The translations under genes were made by a program, and so were the position numbers. Shown in pieces: positions 56,201 to 64,000 of a stretch of DNA of 64,000 bases. The stretch's first letter is position 1. The number at the start of each line of letters is the position of its first letter. The DNA comes from Byssothecium circinans (lineage: Eukaryota > Ascomycota > Dothideomycetes > Pleosporales > Massarinaceae), in NCBI GenBank assembly GCA_010015675.1, contig ML977022.1:288767-352766 (forward strand), read 5' to 3'. Under the pieces are notes generated by a model. The model was not told where the DNA came from. It saw only the letters and a list, made by a program, of their open reading frames with translations, and did not search any database.

Positions 56201-57614
56201 TTGTCTCGTCTTGGGTACCTTTTGCACAGCTCTGAATGACGCGAGAAACAGTGAGAGCAGCTACTTTCTCAGGACTGCAAGCCTCGAGGAAGGGTCCGTA
56301 GACGTGCTTATCGTCACGCATGTTGTCTTCTGACGGCTTTGCGAGGATTTCTCTGCATTTGGCGATGTCCTTCTTGATGAGGGGTAGGAGCGCAGAGTAC
56401 CATTGCCACATCAAAGCTTGGACGGGCTTGGACTTGATGATGCCATGAACCCCAATGTCCTTCAATTTCTGGTCCTCGACTTTCCATCTCTGAATGGCAG
56501 CATTTGTGGAGTCATTCTCGAGCCGTAGTTGCCGCATGTACGCATACGCGCGGTCTTTCTCTTCCTTCGTTCCTTCCATCTCGTCGGGGTATGGGACAGC
56601 GTTGGTCTGGTCGAACACAGCAAGTGAGTCCTTGAGCGTATGGAGTCCGAGGCCTTTCTGCTTGACTTCGCGGATCTTGTGGGCGGGGTTGGGCAAGATT
56701 CCATGCTCGACAAGCTTGGCAAGCCCGAGGGGCGTGCTGATTTCAATGTCTTCGCTCATTTCGACCGCTGGTGGTTCCTTGAACTTTTCCGGCTGAAATC
56801 GGATCAGCGTGTCCCACTCCGTGTCGGAGAAGTCCTCTGAATTGTTGATCTCATCCACCATGTCCGGACTGCACTCCTGCGCCATGTTGAGGTATTTTTG
56901 GATGGCGTCGGTCCGCTCTTGCCCATCCAAAAAGGTCATCGAAGCGCGCAGCAGCGTCACAAATGTGGCTGCGCTGGGCTCAATCGCATTCCGCAACACG
57001 TGCGCATTATACCACCTCTCAATCTCCTCCATGGACGTCGGCGTCGGATTTTGCTCGGCCAGCTCGAACATGGTCTGTAGAAAGAGGTTATGTGCTTCGA
57101 GCACTTCGGGCGCATGCATGTTGTACACCCTCATGAGTCTCTCTACGATAGCCGTAGCCCTGTCCATACGGCCAACGCGCAGACAGGCATGTAGGTTCTG
57201 GTAGAGCTCGGTAGGGTCGCCGCCAATGCCGTACCGTTGGGCCGTGGTGGGCACATTGACGTGGTCGCGGAGGATGAGGGGCGTGGAAGGATCCCATGGA
57301 TCCAGTTTCGCCAGGCCTGGGGGCTGCAACCGCGACGAGCCCCAAGGCTGTATAAAGTCAAAAGGCATTGCCATGGACGATGAGGGCTGAACGTCGGCGG
57401 TCGTGACGAGGGAGCGCGTTTCGAGCCGTGGAGACAGCGAGGGTATCGATCGAGGTTTCCGCGTCTCATTGAGGTTAGCTGTCATGGGAGTGCTGGCCGT
57501 CCATCGCATCTGCGCATGACAGAGCCGTGGTAGCGTCAATTGCTCTGCCAGTTGTATGGGTGATCGGAACGCATCTCGTCGAAGCTTCCGCCGTGCTGCT
57601 CGCGCGAGCATCAT
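53262..57614 (-). CDS. RPO41: mitochondrial DNA-directed RNA polymerase
   Basis: Single exon. It is the T7-phage-type polymerase that transcribes the mitochondrial genome. The frame is open from 57812 (1516 codons), but I favour the ATG pair at 57614/57611, which gives MMLARAARRKLRRDAF, a typical mitochondrial presequence (about 1450 residues). Polymerase motif A is DGTCNGLQHYAAL (near 54902), motif B KRTVMTNVYGVTFMGAK, and motif C VHDSF (near 54083), supplying the two catalytic aspartates and the motif-B lysine and tyrosine. The N-terminal half includes the PPR-like segment usual for fungal Rpo41. The C-terminal portion has a long acidic insert (EAEAEDLDVSEIDPETEASL) before the final WLPLTFPPVPQKGSWDVSRL. 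Identity is certain; the start is a choice. Confidence 0.95.
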   Translation of the reverse strand: MMLARAARRKLRRDAFRSPIQLAEQLTLPRLCHAQMRWTASTPMTANLNETRKPRSIPSLSPRLETRSLVTTADVQPSSSMAMPFDFIQPWGSSRLQPPGLAKLDPWDPSTPLILRDHVNVPTTAQRYGIGGDPTELYQNLHACLRVGRMDRATAIVERLMRVYNMHAPEVLEAHNLFLQTMFELAEQNPTPTSMEEIERWYNAHVLRNAIEPSAATFVTLLRASMTFLDGQERTDAIQKYLNMAQECSPDMVDEINNSEDFSDTEWDTLIRFQPEKFKEPPAVEMSEDIEISTPLGLAKLVEHGILPNPAHKIREVKQKGLGLHTLKDSLAVFDQTNAVPYPDEMEGTKEEKDRAYAYMRQLRLENDSTNAAIQRWKVEDQKLKDIGVHGIIKSKPVQALMWQWYSALLPLIKKDIAKCREILAKPSEDNMRDDKHVYGPFLEACSPEKVAALTVSRVIQSCAKGTQDETNPLKVSILASAIGDDVEAEANLEARVKHKAFVKKQRRLARREMLSKLSLNAGKTESTAPAAGPTDQNVSLDYDKSVAKRFPLTVKTKIGALVLELMLKSATIVVSAQDPKTGEQITNTQPAFHHHTGFIQGKKLGFVAPHSDIMTKLRTESMHSITTTKLPMVFEPKPWTSFDDGGFHNQRSAVIRTRGTDPSQRAYAHSAISNGDMTKVLAGLDVLGRVPWQINKDVFEVMAQAWNQEEAIGGMVAGSFDAERPVEPPHTATSLERGLWLKELKEWGNLKSGQHSQRCFQNFQLEIARAYLKEERIYFPHSVDFRGRAYPIPPLLNHIGADLARGILRFANGKELGVVGLQWLKVQLANLYGFDKASLREREQFAMDNLSEIYDSATNPLTGRRWWTKAEDPWQCLACCMELKNALDSADPTRYVSHLPIHQDGTCNGLQHYAALGGDHAGASQVNLEPSDRPQDIYTGVAELVREMVAEDAANGHDLANLVKDKITRKVVKRTVMTNVYGVTFMGAKLQVLQELKDVFPNFAGTDKVKSLAQPALYIALKIFTALGKIFNGAQEIQYWLGECGERITTSISAEQIRKIRERINGGATTYGPKYKKITDAASKKIAKNDETFRTSIIWTTPLKMPVVQPYRKESRQVVKTHLQEITVTKRSGTGAVDKRKQLQAFPPNFIHSLDATHMLLSALKCGEMGLDFAAVHDSFWTHAADIPNLNVILREAFVRMHSEDIMGRLAVEFKARYADSMYRATLISATPVGRKIAAWRKEHRGVLYGGTAEGKLREASFEEVALEARRQELLKSEDPKERAEGETMVTPTSIWLANQDPKALASFRLTLLGETKQKGAKKFEEVKDKVLSAEVEGSSSSDNPADPVAAAIEAEAEDLDVSEIDPETEASLVGTTGESTAAVRDATTDTEQDAKEGMERAERLSQTAKRSVPMKAVLQVWLPLTFPPVPQKGSWDVSRLRDSKYFFS

Positions 57615-58364
57615 CTTGAGAGCTTCTTGAGAGCTCTGGGGGGAATTGAAAAAATAGACAAGGAGAAGGAGAGAGGAAACGCTCCAGCAATGCAAGCAAA
57701 GGAATGGAAGCCCCGCGCGAGATGTGGAGGCGCAGATGGAGCTCCTGTGGTGTTCAGAGAGAGTGTGCAAGTGAGATGATGCGCGGCGAAGGAAAAGTTG
57801 CGATGGATTCATCCCTTATGGTAAGCTAGACTTAATCCGACTAGCGTGCTTTTCTAGAAAAATCGCCGCACGGACGCGTCACGACTCGAGATCACGATGG
57901 AAGGGCATATTCGGTCGGAGCGCTCTGGCATCGTGAGCGATTCTGGGTGATCCAAACGTGATTGGAGGACATTTGTAAGTGGGGGTGGCCGGAGTCACGT
58001 GTAGGCCGCATGCTGGGCCGTAACACAAACTTTGGACTAGTATGAAATTGAGGGCAACTTGCAGCCTGATGCGACCCAAACTAGGCTGTGTGCGCAACAA
58101 TTAATGTAGTGAGGACTCGCTTGTTCTTTCCCTTGCGAAGATGTATAAGTAGTTGCACTGTATGTAGGCCAATGTGACATTTACGGTTAGAGCGTCGATG
58201 CAGCTTAAGCAATCTTGCGATCAGCAATACTGACTGGAATTCTACTATCAAATCTCTCTCCTACACACCTTTCCAAGACCCTTTCTTGCCATAATGTCCC
58301 ACTCTGCTGATTTCAGTTTGGCTTGGCCGTGACAGTTGTAGCCTGATGATGCTCACGCTTTGCA
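57615..58364. other. intergenic with transposon terminus
   Basis: Spacer between the polymerase start and the end of the Zn2Cys6 gene (both minus). It holds the polymerase promoter and 5' leader (still open in frame up to 57812) and, at 57980-58025, one copy of a transposon terminus described separately. Confidence 0.6.
57980..58025 (-). repeat. transposon terminus, left copy (inverted)
   Basis: A 46-base sequence identical, in opposite orientation, to 62153-62198. Read on the minus strand it starts TGTTACGGCCCAGCATGCGG and includes CACGTGACTCCGGCCACC. Similarity continues, with gaps, for about 50 more bases towards lower coordinates (shared CCAATCACG and GGATCAC), while the flank beyond the TGTTACGG end is unrelated. 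This sharp edge is what a mobile-element end looks like; TG at the edge and the CACGTG-CCGGCC composition recall fungal LTRs. Confidence 0.7.
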
Positions 58365-59848
58365 TCACAACTTCTGAACGGCCGCCCTTGGCCAATCCAT
58401 CCAAACAGTCCAGGCACTGCCGAGGCATTCATCAATTGCTTGCACCATGTAGCTCGGCTTGCTCTGCCACCACCACCACCTGCTCTTTGCTTCAGATAGA
58501 ACAGAGCCAGCCGTAGCATAAAAATATGCCAAAAGGATCAAAGCGATTGGATCATGAGTGTTGACCAGCGCGACGAATTTAGCAGGACAGAACGCCTGCC
58601 ATTCCAGGAAGCATAACAACAACTCTAGTGCTTCTGTTCTGGTATCATCCAGCTCCTCGGCTAGAGAGAGGAATGGGGCGAGAGACTCGACACATTCTTC
58701 GTATACCTCTCTGTTTTCGAGAAAGTGGGGAATGGGAGGTAAACCATTGAGGAGATTTATAAAATGTGCAAAAGGCCCTGTAGATGGTACGATTCGGGGA
58801 ATGGATCGTCGTGTCAATCGAGGCGGTGCCACTAAAGACTTGAAGACACCACTGTGGGCAGCGCGATGGTGGCTGGCAACGATTGACCGGATACCACGAA
58901 GGAAAGCGAGCGAGCTATCCTGGAAAGGAGTCGTGAGTGGATCCATGTGAACCGTAGAGCAAGCGTGGAAACAGAGCAAGAATGACGCTGCAAGTGCTGC
59001 GTCTTGATTTGCCGAAATGCTACTCTGAAATTGCTTGTTGAAGCTAGAAAGAGCATTATTCAGGTGGTGCGCTTCGAGAAGTCCATAGTTATAAAACGAG
59101 GGACTTTGAGCATAGCGGTGGGTCTCCTGGAGATGTCGGGCGGAGAGTCCGAGTATCGCATGCATAACGAAATCATGCTAAGGTATGTAGTTAGTGTTTA
59201 TACGACTTCCCCACCCCATTTTCGGGGTTTTACCTACTTGCAAGGCGAGTTGCAACACGTCCTCAACCCAAATGGATTGACTGCCAATAAGACTAATACT
59301 GGTAGTGGACTTGAAATGTGCCAAGAGGAAGACACCGTGAGTGTCGAAAACCGGAGCATCATCTGCAATCACCTGTGAAATCTGATATCCATGTGATAGT
59401 GAACTGTGAGGCAAGATGGAAGATGTTTTTTTGGGTTGGGCGGAAGAGCGAGCAGCGTTATCTTGACAGTCGGCTTTTGAGACCGCGGTAATCGACGAGC
59501 GGAATGTGGTGACTTGACTATTCCAGCTTGGCGCGCTAACGATGGAATAGACACAGACATGTGGACCAATCTTACACCGGGAGCAAGGACGCAACTCGTC
59601 ACACTAAATATAATCAGCTTTTATTCTAATTCTAACGGCCTGATTTGAATCAAACCAAGTTGACGAACACAAGTGGCCGATTTGATGTATAGGTGCAAGC
59701 ATCCTTCACCTGAACTCGATGTTGACTGACTTACCTTGACTCTTCGCTCCTTGCATCTTAGGCAACCTGACCGAGATCTTCCTTTTGATGCTCTAGTTTT
59801 GGCGACAGGATTACCACTTATCTTATTGGACAATTTTGGTACTGGCAT
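58365..59848 (-). CDS. Zn2Cys6 transcription factor
   Basis: Three exons on the minus strand, 59848-59735, 59603-59238 and 59177-58365, give 430 residues. The binuclear zinc cluster spans the first intron: C-LR-C-KERRVK-C-DELRP-C-SR-C-KIGPHV-C, exactly the C-x2-C-x6-C-x5-C-x2-C-x6-C spacing of fungal GAL4-type DNA-binding domains. The rest is helical and resembles the sterol-uptake-control (Upc2-like) group (HDFVMHAILGLSARHLQETH, and ASFLLCFHACST). It should be a nuclear regulator. It is divergent, across 1.1 kb, from the secreted CrtC-like gene and so may control it. The pair sits between two inverted transposon termini. Sterol control is only a resemblance, not a claim. Confidence 0.9.
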
Positions 59849-60953
59849 GCTTGGAGTCTTTGCAAATTTGGTTAGCAGTATAGAATGAGCGATAATAAAT
59901 GACGTTGCCCTATCTCCTAATAATCGAGGTGGTAGTGTGGATTGTAGTCAGATGTAGTAAATCACGATTGATATAGATCACACTACGAGCGGGAGGCCCG
60001 GCTAAGGCCAGATTAGTGGACTACGTGTATGGTGGCGCAGTAGGCGATCAATTCTTCATCAGTCTTAGCGTCATTGGAGAGCTTAATCCATTTAAGGAAA
60101 GTTACGAGGTTTGTTCTAGGGCCAAATGGTGGCATTTAATTAGTCAAAAGGCACTCTTGGCGGCACAGATAATACGCTCAAATACTTAGCCCCTGTAAAT
60201 TGGGTGTTCCCAGCATACAAAGGTTCCCTTCTAAGGGTCGATTTAATGTATCTTTCCAGGGATACCTTGCAATCGTAGTTCTCCCCCAATTAACAATCGC
60301 ACAGTTGCATTCCAGACCGACGCAGTGTACATAACCATAGAAGCGGACAGTACTCAGGGCGGCATCCTTTAGCGACTCCCTGCTCAAACGAGTTAGATCG
60401 CTAATGGTTGTTGCCTAATTACGGATGTCTTAGGGTTACAAGTCGAAGCTAGTCTCGAAATCCTTTGCTAGGTGGCTGGCCGATCAGACGGGATCGATGC
60501 GAACGTAGCGCGAAAAAGGCGACTGGGTTGCGGAATTGCGTACATTCACTTCGCCGACTGAGAAATATAGCTGGCACTCCCCAGTAGAAATCCCGACAGT
60601 TTTATTAGAAGAAGCTAGCTGACTTCGAGGCAGTCAGAGAGGGCATCAGTACACCTTGATATGATAACTGGGGAGCCTAGCACAATGAATATCTCGTATG
60701 CTTCCCAAAGAAGCATTGCTACTAAAAGGGATCACAATTACATCCAAAATAAGTAACTTACGCTTACGAGGACACATTAACTATGTCTGCTAATATGCAA
60801 CGGGGAAGGCAATGCCTCGCTTCTATGTAGGCTTCTTGACTATTTAAAAGCTCTATGCCTCTACATTGTTTGAGTTATCCAATTCCTCGGACACCGACAA
60901 TCTTTCCACAAACAGATAATCCGACTTCATCTTTACTCAACTCCTTGCCAATC
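59849..60953. other. divergent intergenic region
   Basis: About 1.1 kb between the divergent starts of the Zn2Cys6 gene and the CrtC-like gene, containing both promoters. It is somewhat AT-rich and holds no gene-like frame beyond the 5' extension discussed for the CrtC-like gene. Confidence 0.5.
60841..60850 (+). promoter_or_regulatory. TATA-like box of CrtC-like gene
   Basis: TATTTAAAAG lies 113 bases before the chosen start codon and only 4 bases before an upstream in-frame ATG (60855). If it is the TATA box, transcription would begin downstream of that upstream ATG, supporting the start at 60954. Confidence 0.5.
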
Positions 60954-62108
60954 ATGGCTGATATGTTTCTACTCGCCACTTTTCTGGCATCGGCAGTGAC
61001 TGCTACGAGTCTTGCCAAGCTAGGCTGCACTACCGACACCGTTCATGCCGGGGTCTCCACCAACGGCACCATTCGTATGAATGAAAATCCACTACTACCG
61101 TTTGATTCTCCGATGACGGATGGATTTAACTCTACGGTTGGAGAGGAGTGGTCATTCGAAGCTGTGTCCGAAGATGGGAAAGCCGGGATGGGTTGGATGC
61201 TCAGCCGCGGCACAATCGCCGGACACCCCTTGGCCCAACGCTCTATCATCACTATTGTCTGGCCCAACGGGACGAGATATATGGAGTCTGATTTCGCAGA
61301 CGTCTCTACAATTCAAATGTGTAAAGACTCGACGATTGGGACATGGTCTAATGAGACCTCGGGGATGAACTGGAGTTTCGAGTCATCCAACGACTACTCG
61401 CATACGGTTGTTACGATCGACTCAGCTACCATCAAAGGGACAATTACATTGGATTCACTGAGTCCTGCTGTTTATCCGAATGGCCTTGCCTACCCTGATA
61501 GCCGTGGAAACGCCCTGTTCGCACCCTATATCTACTGGGCTGAGACTGTGCCCGTTGCGACCACCGAGGTCAATCTTGTCGTCAATGGGACTCCATACAC
61601 CACCAAAGGTATCGGGGGTAGAGAGCGCAACTGGAATTCTTTCAATTGGGCCTCGTTGAGCTTGACTTGGAACATGCTTAGGGCGACTGCTGGCCCATAT
61701 ACTCTTATGGCCTGGGTTTATACATCAAAAGTCGACGGGCAGACGTACTTCACCAGCATGATTATGGAAGGAAAGGAAGTGGCATTCCGTACCCAGGAAC
61801 GAGAGGCATCGACAACCAGCACATTCGGCTCGTTCGACCTAGCATACGGCGGAGCTGTCCATTTGACATCGGACCCAAGCGGGGAGCCTTTGCCTCCGTC
61901 AAAGCACACGGGATATGTGCTAGAAATGGTGGATCCAGAGGCCAACAAACATTGGAAGTTCGAGATTGATTACACACAGACTGTGTACTTATTCCCGTCC
62001 AGTAATGTTACAAGGGTTGGTGGATTCGTTGGCGCACTGAAGGGAGGCTTGGTTGGTGGACCTCAGTACTTGGGACGGGCCAGTGGAAATGTGCAGGATA
62101 TGATTTGA
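60954..62108 (+). CDS. secreted CrtC/AttH (lipocalin-like) protein
   Basis: Single exon, 384 residues from the ATG giving MADMFLLATFLASAVTATSL, a signal peptide; the frame is open from 60855, but the TATA-like box argues for the later start. Two lipocalin-like beta-barrel halves are suggested by EEWSFEAVSEDGKAGMGWML and IITIVWPNGTRYMESDFADV, then GGRERNWNSFNWA and GPYTLMAWVYTS, ending GYVLEMVDPEANKHWKFEID and GGPQYLGRASGNVQ. This layout is that of fungal hydroxyneurosporene-synthase-like proteins, a family that includes pericyclases (Diels-Alder-type enzymes) of specialised metabolism. Many N-glycosylation sites fit secretion. The catalysed reaction is unknown. Divergent from a Zn2Cys6 regulator, it may be its target. 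Family is moderately sure. Confidence 0.78.
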   Translation: MADMFLLATFLASAVTATSLAKLGCTTDTVHAGVSTNGTIRMNENPLLPFDSPMTDGFNSTVGEEWSFEAVSEDGKAGMGWMLSRGTIAGHPLAQRSIITIVWPNGTRYMESDFADVSTIQMCKDSTIGTWSNETSGMNWSFESSNDYSHTVVTIDSATIKGTITLDSLSPAVYPNGLAYPDSRGNALFAPYIYWAETVPVATTEVNLVVNGTPYTTKGIGGRERNWNSFNWASLSLTWNMLRATAGPYTLMAWVYTSKVDGQTYFTSMIMEGKEVAFRTQEREASTTSTFGSFDLAYGGAVHLTSDPSGEPLPPSKHTGYVLEMVDPEANKHWKFEIDYTQTVYLFPSSNVTRVGGFVGALKGGLVGGPQYLGRASGNVQDMI

Positions 62109-62152
62109 GAACGTTACTGGCAATTTCGCAAGTCACTTCTCTATTTCGAAAT

Positions 62153-62198
62153 TGTTACGGCCCAGCATGCGGCCTACACGTGACTCCGGCCACCCCCA
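62153..62198 (+). repeat. transposon terminus, right copy
   Basis: Identical over 46 bases to the inverted copy at 57980-58025, beginning exactly at TGTTACGG, with diverged similarity further right. If this is an LTR, a candidate far end is the CGTCACA finishing at 63191, which nearly mirrors the TGTTACG start; the interval contains TATATAA at 63039. The far end is not proven. Confidence 0.65.
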
Positions 62199-62466
62199 TT
62201 CATTTCTCCCAATCACGCCTGGATCACGGTGAGCCTCACACGATCCACGGACGGGATCACCTCTCAACTATGGTGATCCACCTACTTTATGTACACATTC
62301 ATTCACTAGATAGAACAGTAGCTCTTCAGCTATCAATACCATTAGGGGGCAAGCAGCAGTGGTTGAATTATATCAACAACGTTTGCGAGATGATGTCAAT
62401 GATTGAAATATGATAGGGTTAATATAGTTGCTCCTACATTTTAGCCCTAAGATAATTTAAGCATAA

Positions 62467-62895
62467 AATGGTGTTGACATGGTGTTAAAAGGCTTCAACA
62501 TGCTTCTAACATAGTGTTATACACTTACTAGCCTACTATTTAGGAAGGAGCTATGATGGGCACTTGCTATTAATACTCATTAACGTTCACTACCTTACTA
62601 CCCTCAGCGCATAGCCCTGGGCTACCTAGTGCAGTGTGGGGATGTTGGTTTTATAGGATATTGACCTCCTGAGCATTCCTGCACCATATGCAGCGTTGTA
62701 GCGTTGATAACCACCTTATACAGCCACTACTAAGCTTGCCAAGGCTTATTGAACACCAAAGAAGGCCCTCTATATAACATATATCTATTATAACATATAT
62801 TAGGTCTAAAATACGTCACTGTTAAGACATAATTTAGTTAAGATATCACTAACAGCGTGTCAACACCATGTCAGGATTAACACCATGTCAGGATA
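62467..62895. mobile_element. candidate MITE-like insertion
   Basis: The left edge (from 62467) reads ATGGTGTTGACATGGTGTTA, and the right edge carries inverted versions: CAACACCATGTCA, then the 16-base AACACCATGTCAGGAT at 62862-62877 and again at 62879-62894. An AT-rich, non-coding interior of about 430 bases between inverted subterminal repeats suggests a small non-autonomous element. I could not define target-site duplications. Confidence 0.45.
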
Positions 62896-63353
62896 GAGAT
62901 ATATCAAGCCCTAGGATATGACACTTTGTAAGCTATCTCTATAAGCTTTTGAATTTTTGAAAGGATTGCTACACTATCACCAAATTGGAGACGATTTTGA
63001 CACTAATTCAACTACTTCTGCGTGCCCCCTACTAGTACTATATAAGTATCGTCTTCGCCTGTACCGTTCCTGGACTCAGACACCGCGCTTAGTGACTAGT
63101 ATTGCACACGATATCCCGGTTTACTTGTTAATATAAAAACAAACCTCTGTTCCTGCCTGCCCTATAGTCAGCTCCAGACCCGAGCGTCACAGAATTCAAT
63201 TCCAACGTGTCGGGTGGTGCTAAACACGCTGTGCTAAGGCGTGCGTTAAGCACCTATTGTATTTATAATAACTTAAAATATACACTAGTAACGTATTCCA
63301 CCACCGAGACGGCCAAACCACCGAGACGGCTACTTTTCCTTGGCAACACCAAC

Positions 63354-63809
63354 TTACTCAACTTCATCATCATTATCGTCCGCATCGCTACTTGACATAA
63401 TAAACTGAGTACTGGCCTCCAACTCAGATGAACCCTCTTCATCTACTTGACACGTTCTCGCGTTATGCTCAGCCTTACCGCAGTTGCTGCAGTAGCGAAT
63501 ACCTAGTTATCGCACTTCGCGTTCACCCTCCACCCTCGCCCTTTTATAGTTCTAAACCGTCCCTAGCGGTTCAGAACTAACCTGGTCTGCTGTAGGACCA
63601 AACTCCATAGTGCTACCCTTCTAAAGATACTTGCATTTGCGTGTTTTACGCTTAGTTACTACTGCAAGTTGCTGTTCAAGCTCTTTAATGCGCGCCTTTA
63701 TGAGCGCAGTATTATGCAGCACTAATTTAGTACCTTTAACAAGCTGCGAAAGCCTATCCTGCGCTATTCGTGGTGATCGAGTAATAGAATCACGTATAAA
63801 CTTTAACAA
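63354..63809 (-). pseudogene. broken C-terminal part of pogo/Fot1-like transposase
   Basis: On the minus strand one stretch reads DRLSQLVKGTKLVLHNTALI followed by a charged helix and KRKTRKCKY, the usual tail helix of fungal pogo/Fot1-type DDE transposases. A second, in another frame, ends with the family's C-terminal zinc knuckle CSNCGKAEHNARTC and an acidic tail (about 63354-63495). Stops and frame changes separate them, and the DDE catalytic part would lie beyond the window end or is lost. It is therefore a relic. Confidence 0.7.
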
Positions 63810-64000
63810 TAAGCTAAATTCGCGTGTATTACTTAGAGTCCTTGATAGCTATAGCGTCTCTAGTAGTAAGGGTCCTAGTAGGGTATATATACGCATATTA
63901 AGGTGATTAAGTACTACCTACGTGTTTAGAGGGACTAGCCCTATTACCTTAAAGGCCTTTTAATAGTTCTAAACTATAAACACGCTTAAAAACGCGTCTT

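Larger units (their letters stand above)
62109..64000. other. transposon-derived AT-rich region
   Basis: From 62153 to the window end the DNA looks like stacked transposon remnants: an LTR-like start, a small repeat-flanked insertion with TGACATGGTGTT-type repeats, a TATATAA box at 63039-63045, and a broken transposase tail on the minus strand. Much of it is AT-rich. No host gene is visible. Confidence 0.65.

Overview
The window is nuclear DNA from a filamentous ascomycete (Pezizomycotina). Genes carry short introns of about 50-110 bases with GTAAGT-like donors and CTAAC branch sites, and the set includes fungal-specific proteins (Zn2Cys6 and bZIP regulators, Clr2, GH28 exopolygalacturonase). 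The class (Dothideomycetes or a relative) is a guess from gene content. I assigned 19 protein-coding genes and one transposase relic. I saw no tRNA, rRNA or CRISPR.

Layout. 1.4-3.5 kb: ESF1 rRNA-processing factor. 5.6-7.0 kb: secreted exopolygalacturonase (minus). 7.4-8.0 kb: small mitochondrial-type thioredoxin. 8.1-17.7 kb (minus): one giant gene, about 3133 residues after splicing, with seven tandem Ulp1-like (clan CE) cysteine-peptidase modules behind a basic N-terminus and a coiled coil. Only three modules keep the full His-Asp-Gln-Cys set. 18.5-19.4 kb: bZIP factor. 20.1-21.0 kb: polytopic membrane protein. 24.0-25.3 kb: TFIIIC tau55-like histidine phosphatase-fold protein. 26.0-28.2 kb: tautomerase-superfamily protein and a second membrane protein. 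28.4-29.0 kb: RNase H2 subunit C. 30.1-31.6 kb: cyclopropane-fatty-acid-synthase-like methyltransferase. 32.4-39.0 kb: divergent chromatin pair, Clr2 (minus) and a SNF2 ATPase with PHD-like zinc fingers (plus). The SNF2 gene carries two abutting 54-base introns that look like a tandem duplication. 41.0-42.8 kb: Baeyer-Villiger monooxygenase. 46.7-47.9 kb: protein with three zinc-ribbon-like motifs. 53.3-57.6 kb: mitochondrial RNA polymerase. 58.4-62.1 kb: divergent pair of a Zn2Cys6 regulator and a secreted CrtC/lipocalin-like protein, bracketed by inverted copies of one transposon terminus. 62.2-64.0 kb: transposon-derived AT-rich DNA with a broken pogo/Fot1-type transposase tail.

The genes are mostly unrelated housekeeping and accessory functions. 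Three groupings are suggestive: the Clr2/SNF2 pair with a shared promoter (chromatin silencing), the Zn2Cys6/CrtC-like pair with a shared upstream region (regulator plus possible specialised-metabolism enzyme), and the giant peptidase-module gene as a self-contained novelty. The intergenic stretches at 42.8-46.7 and 47.9-53.3 kb are unusually long, rich in simple repeats, and have no supportable gene.
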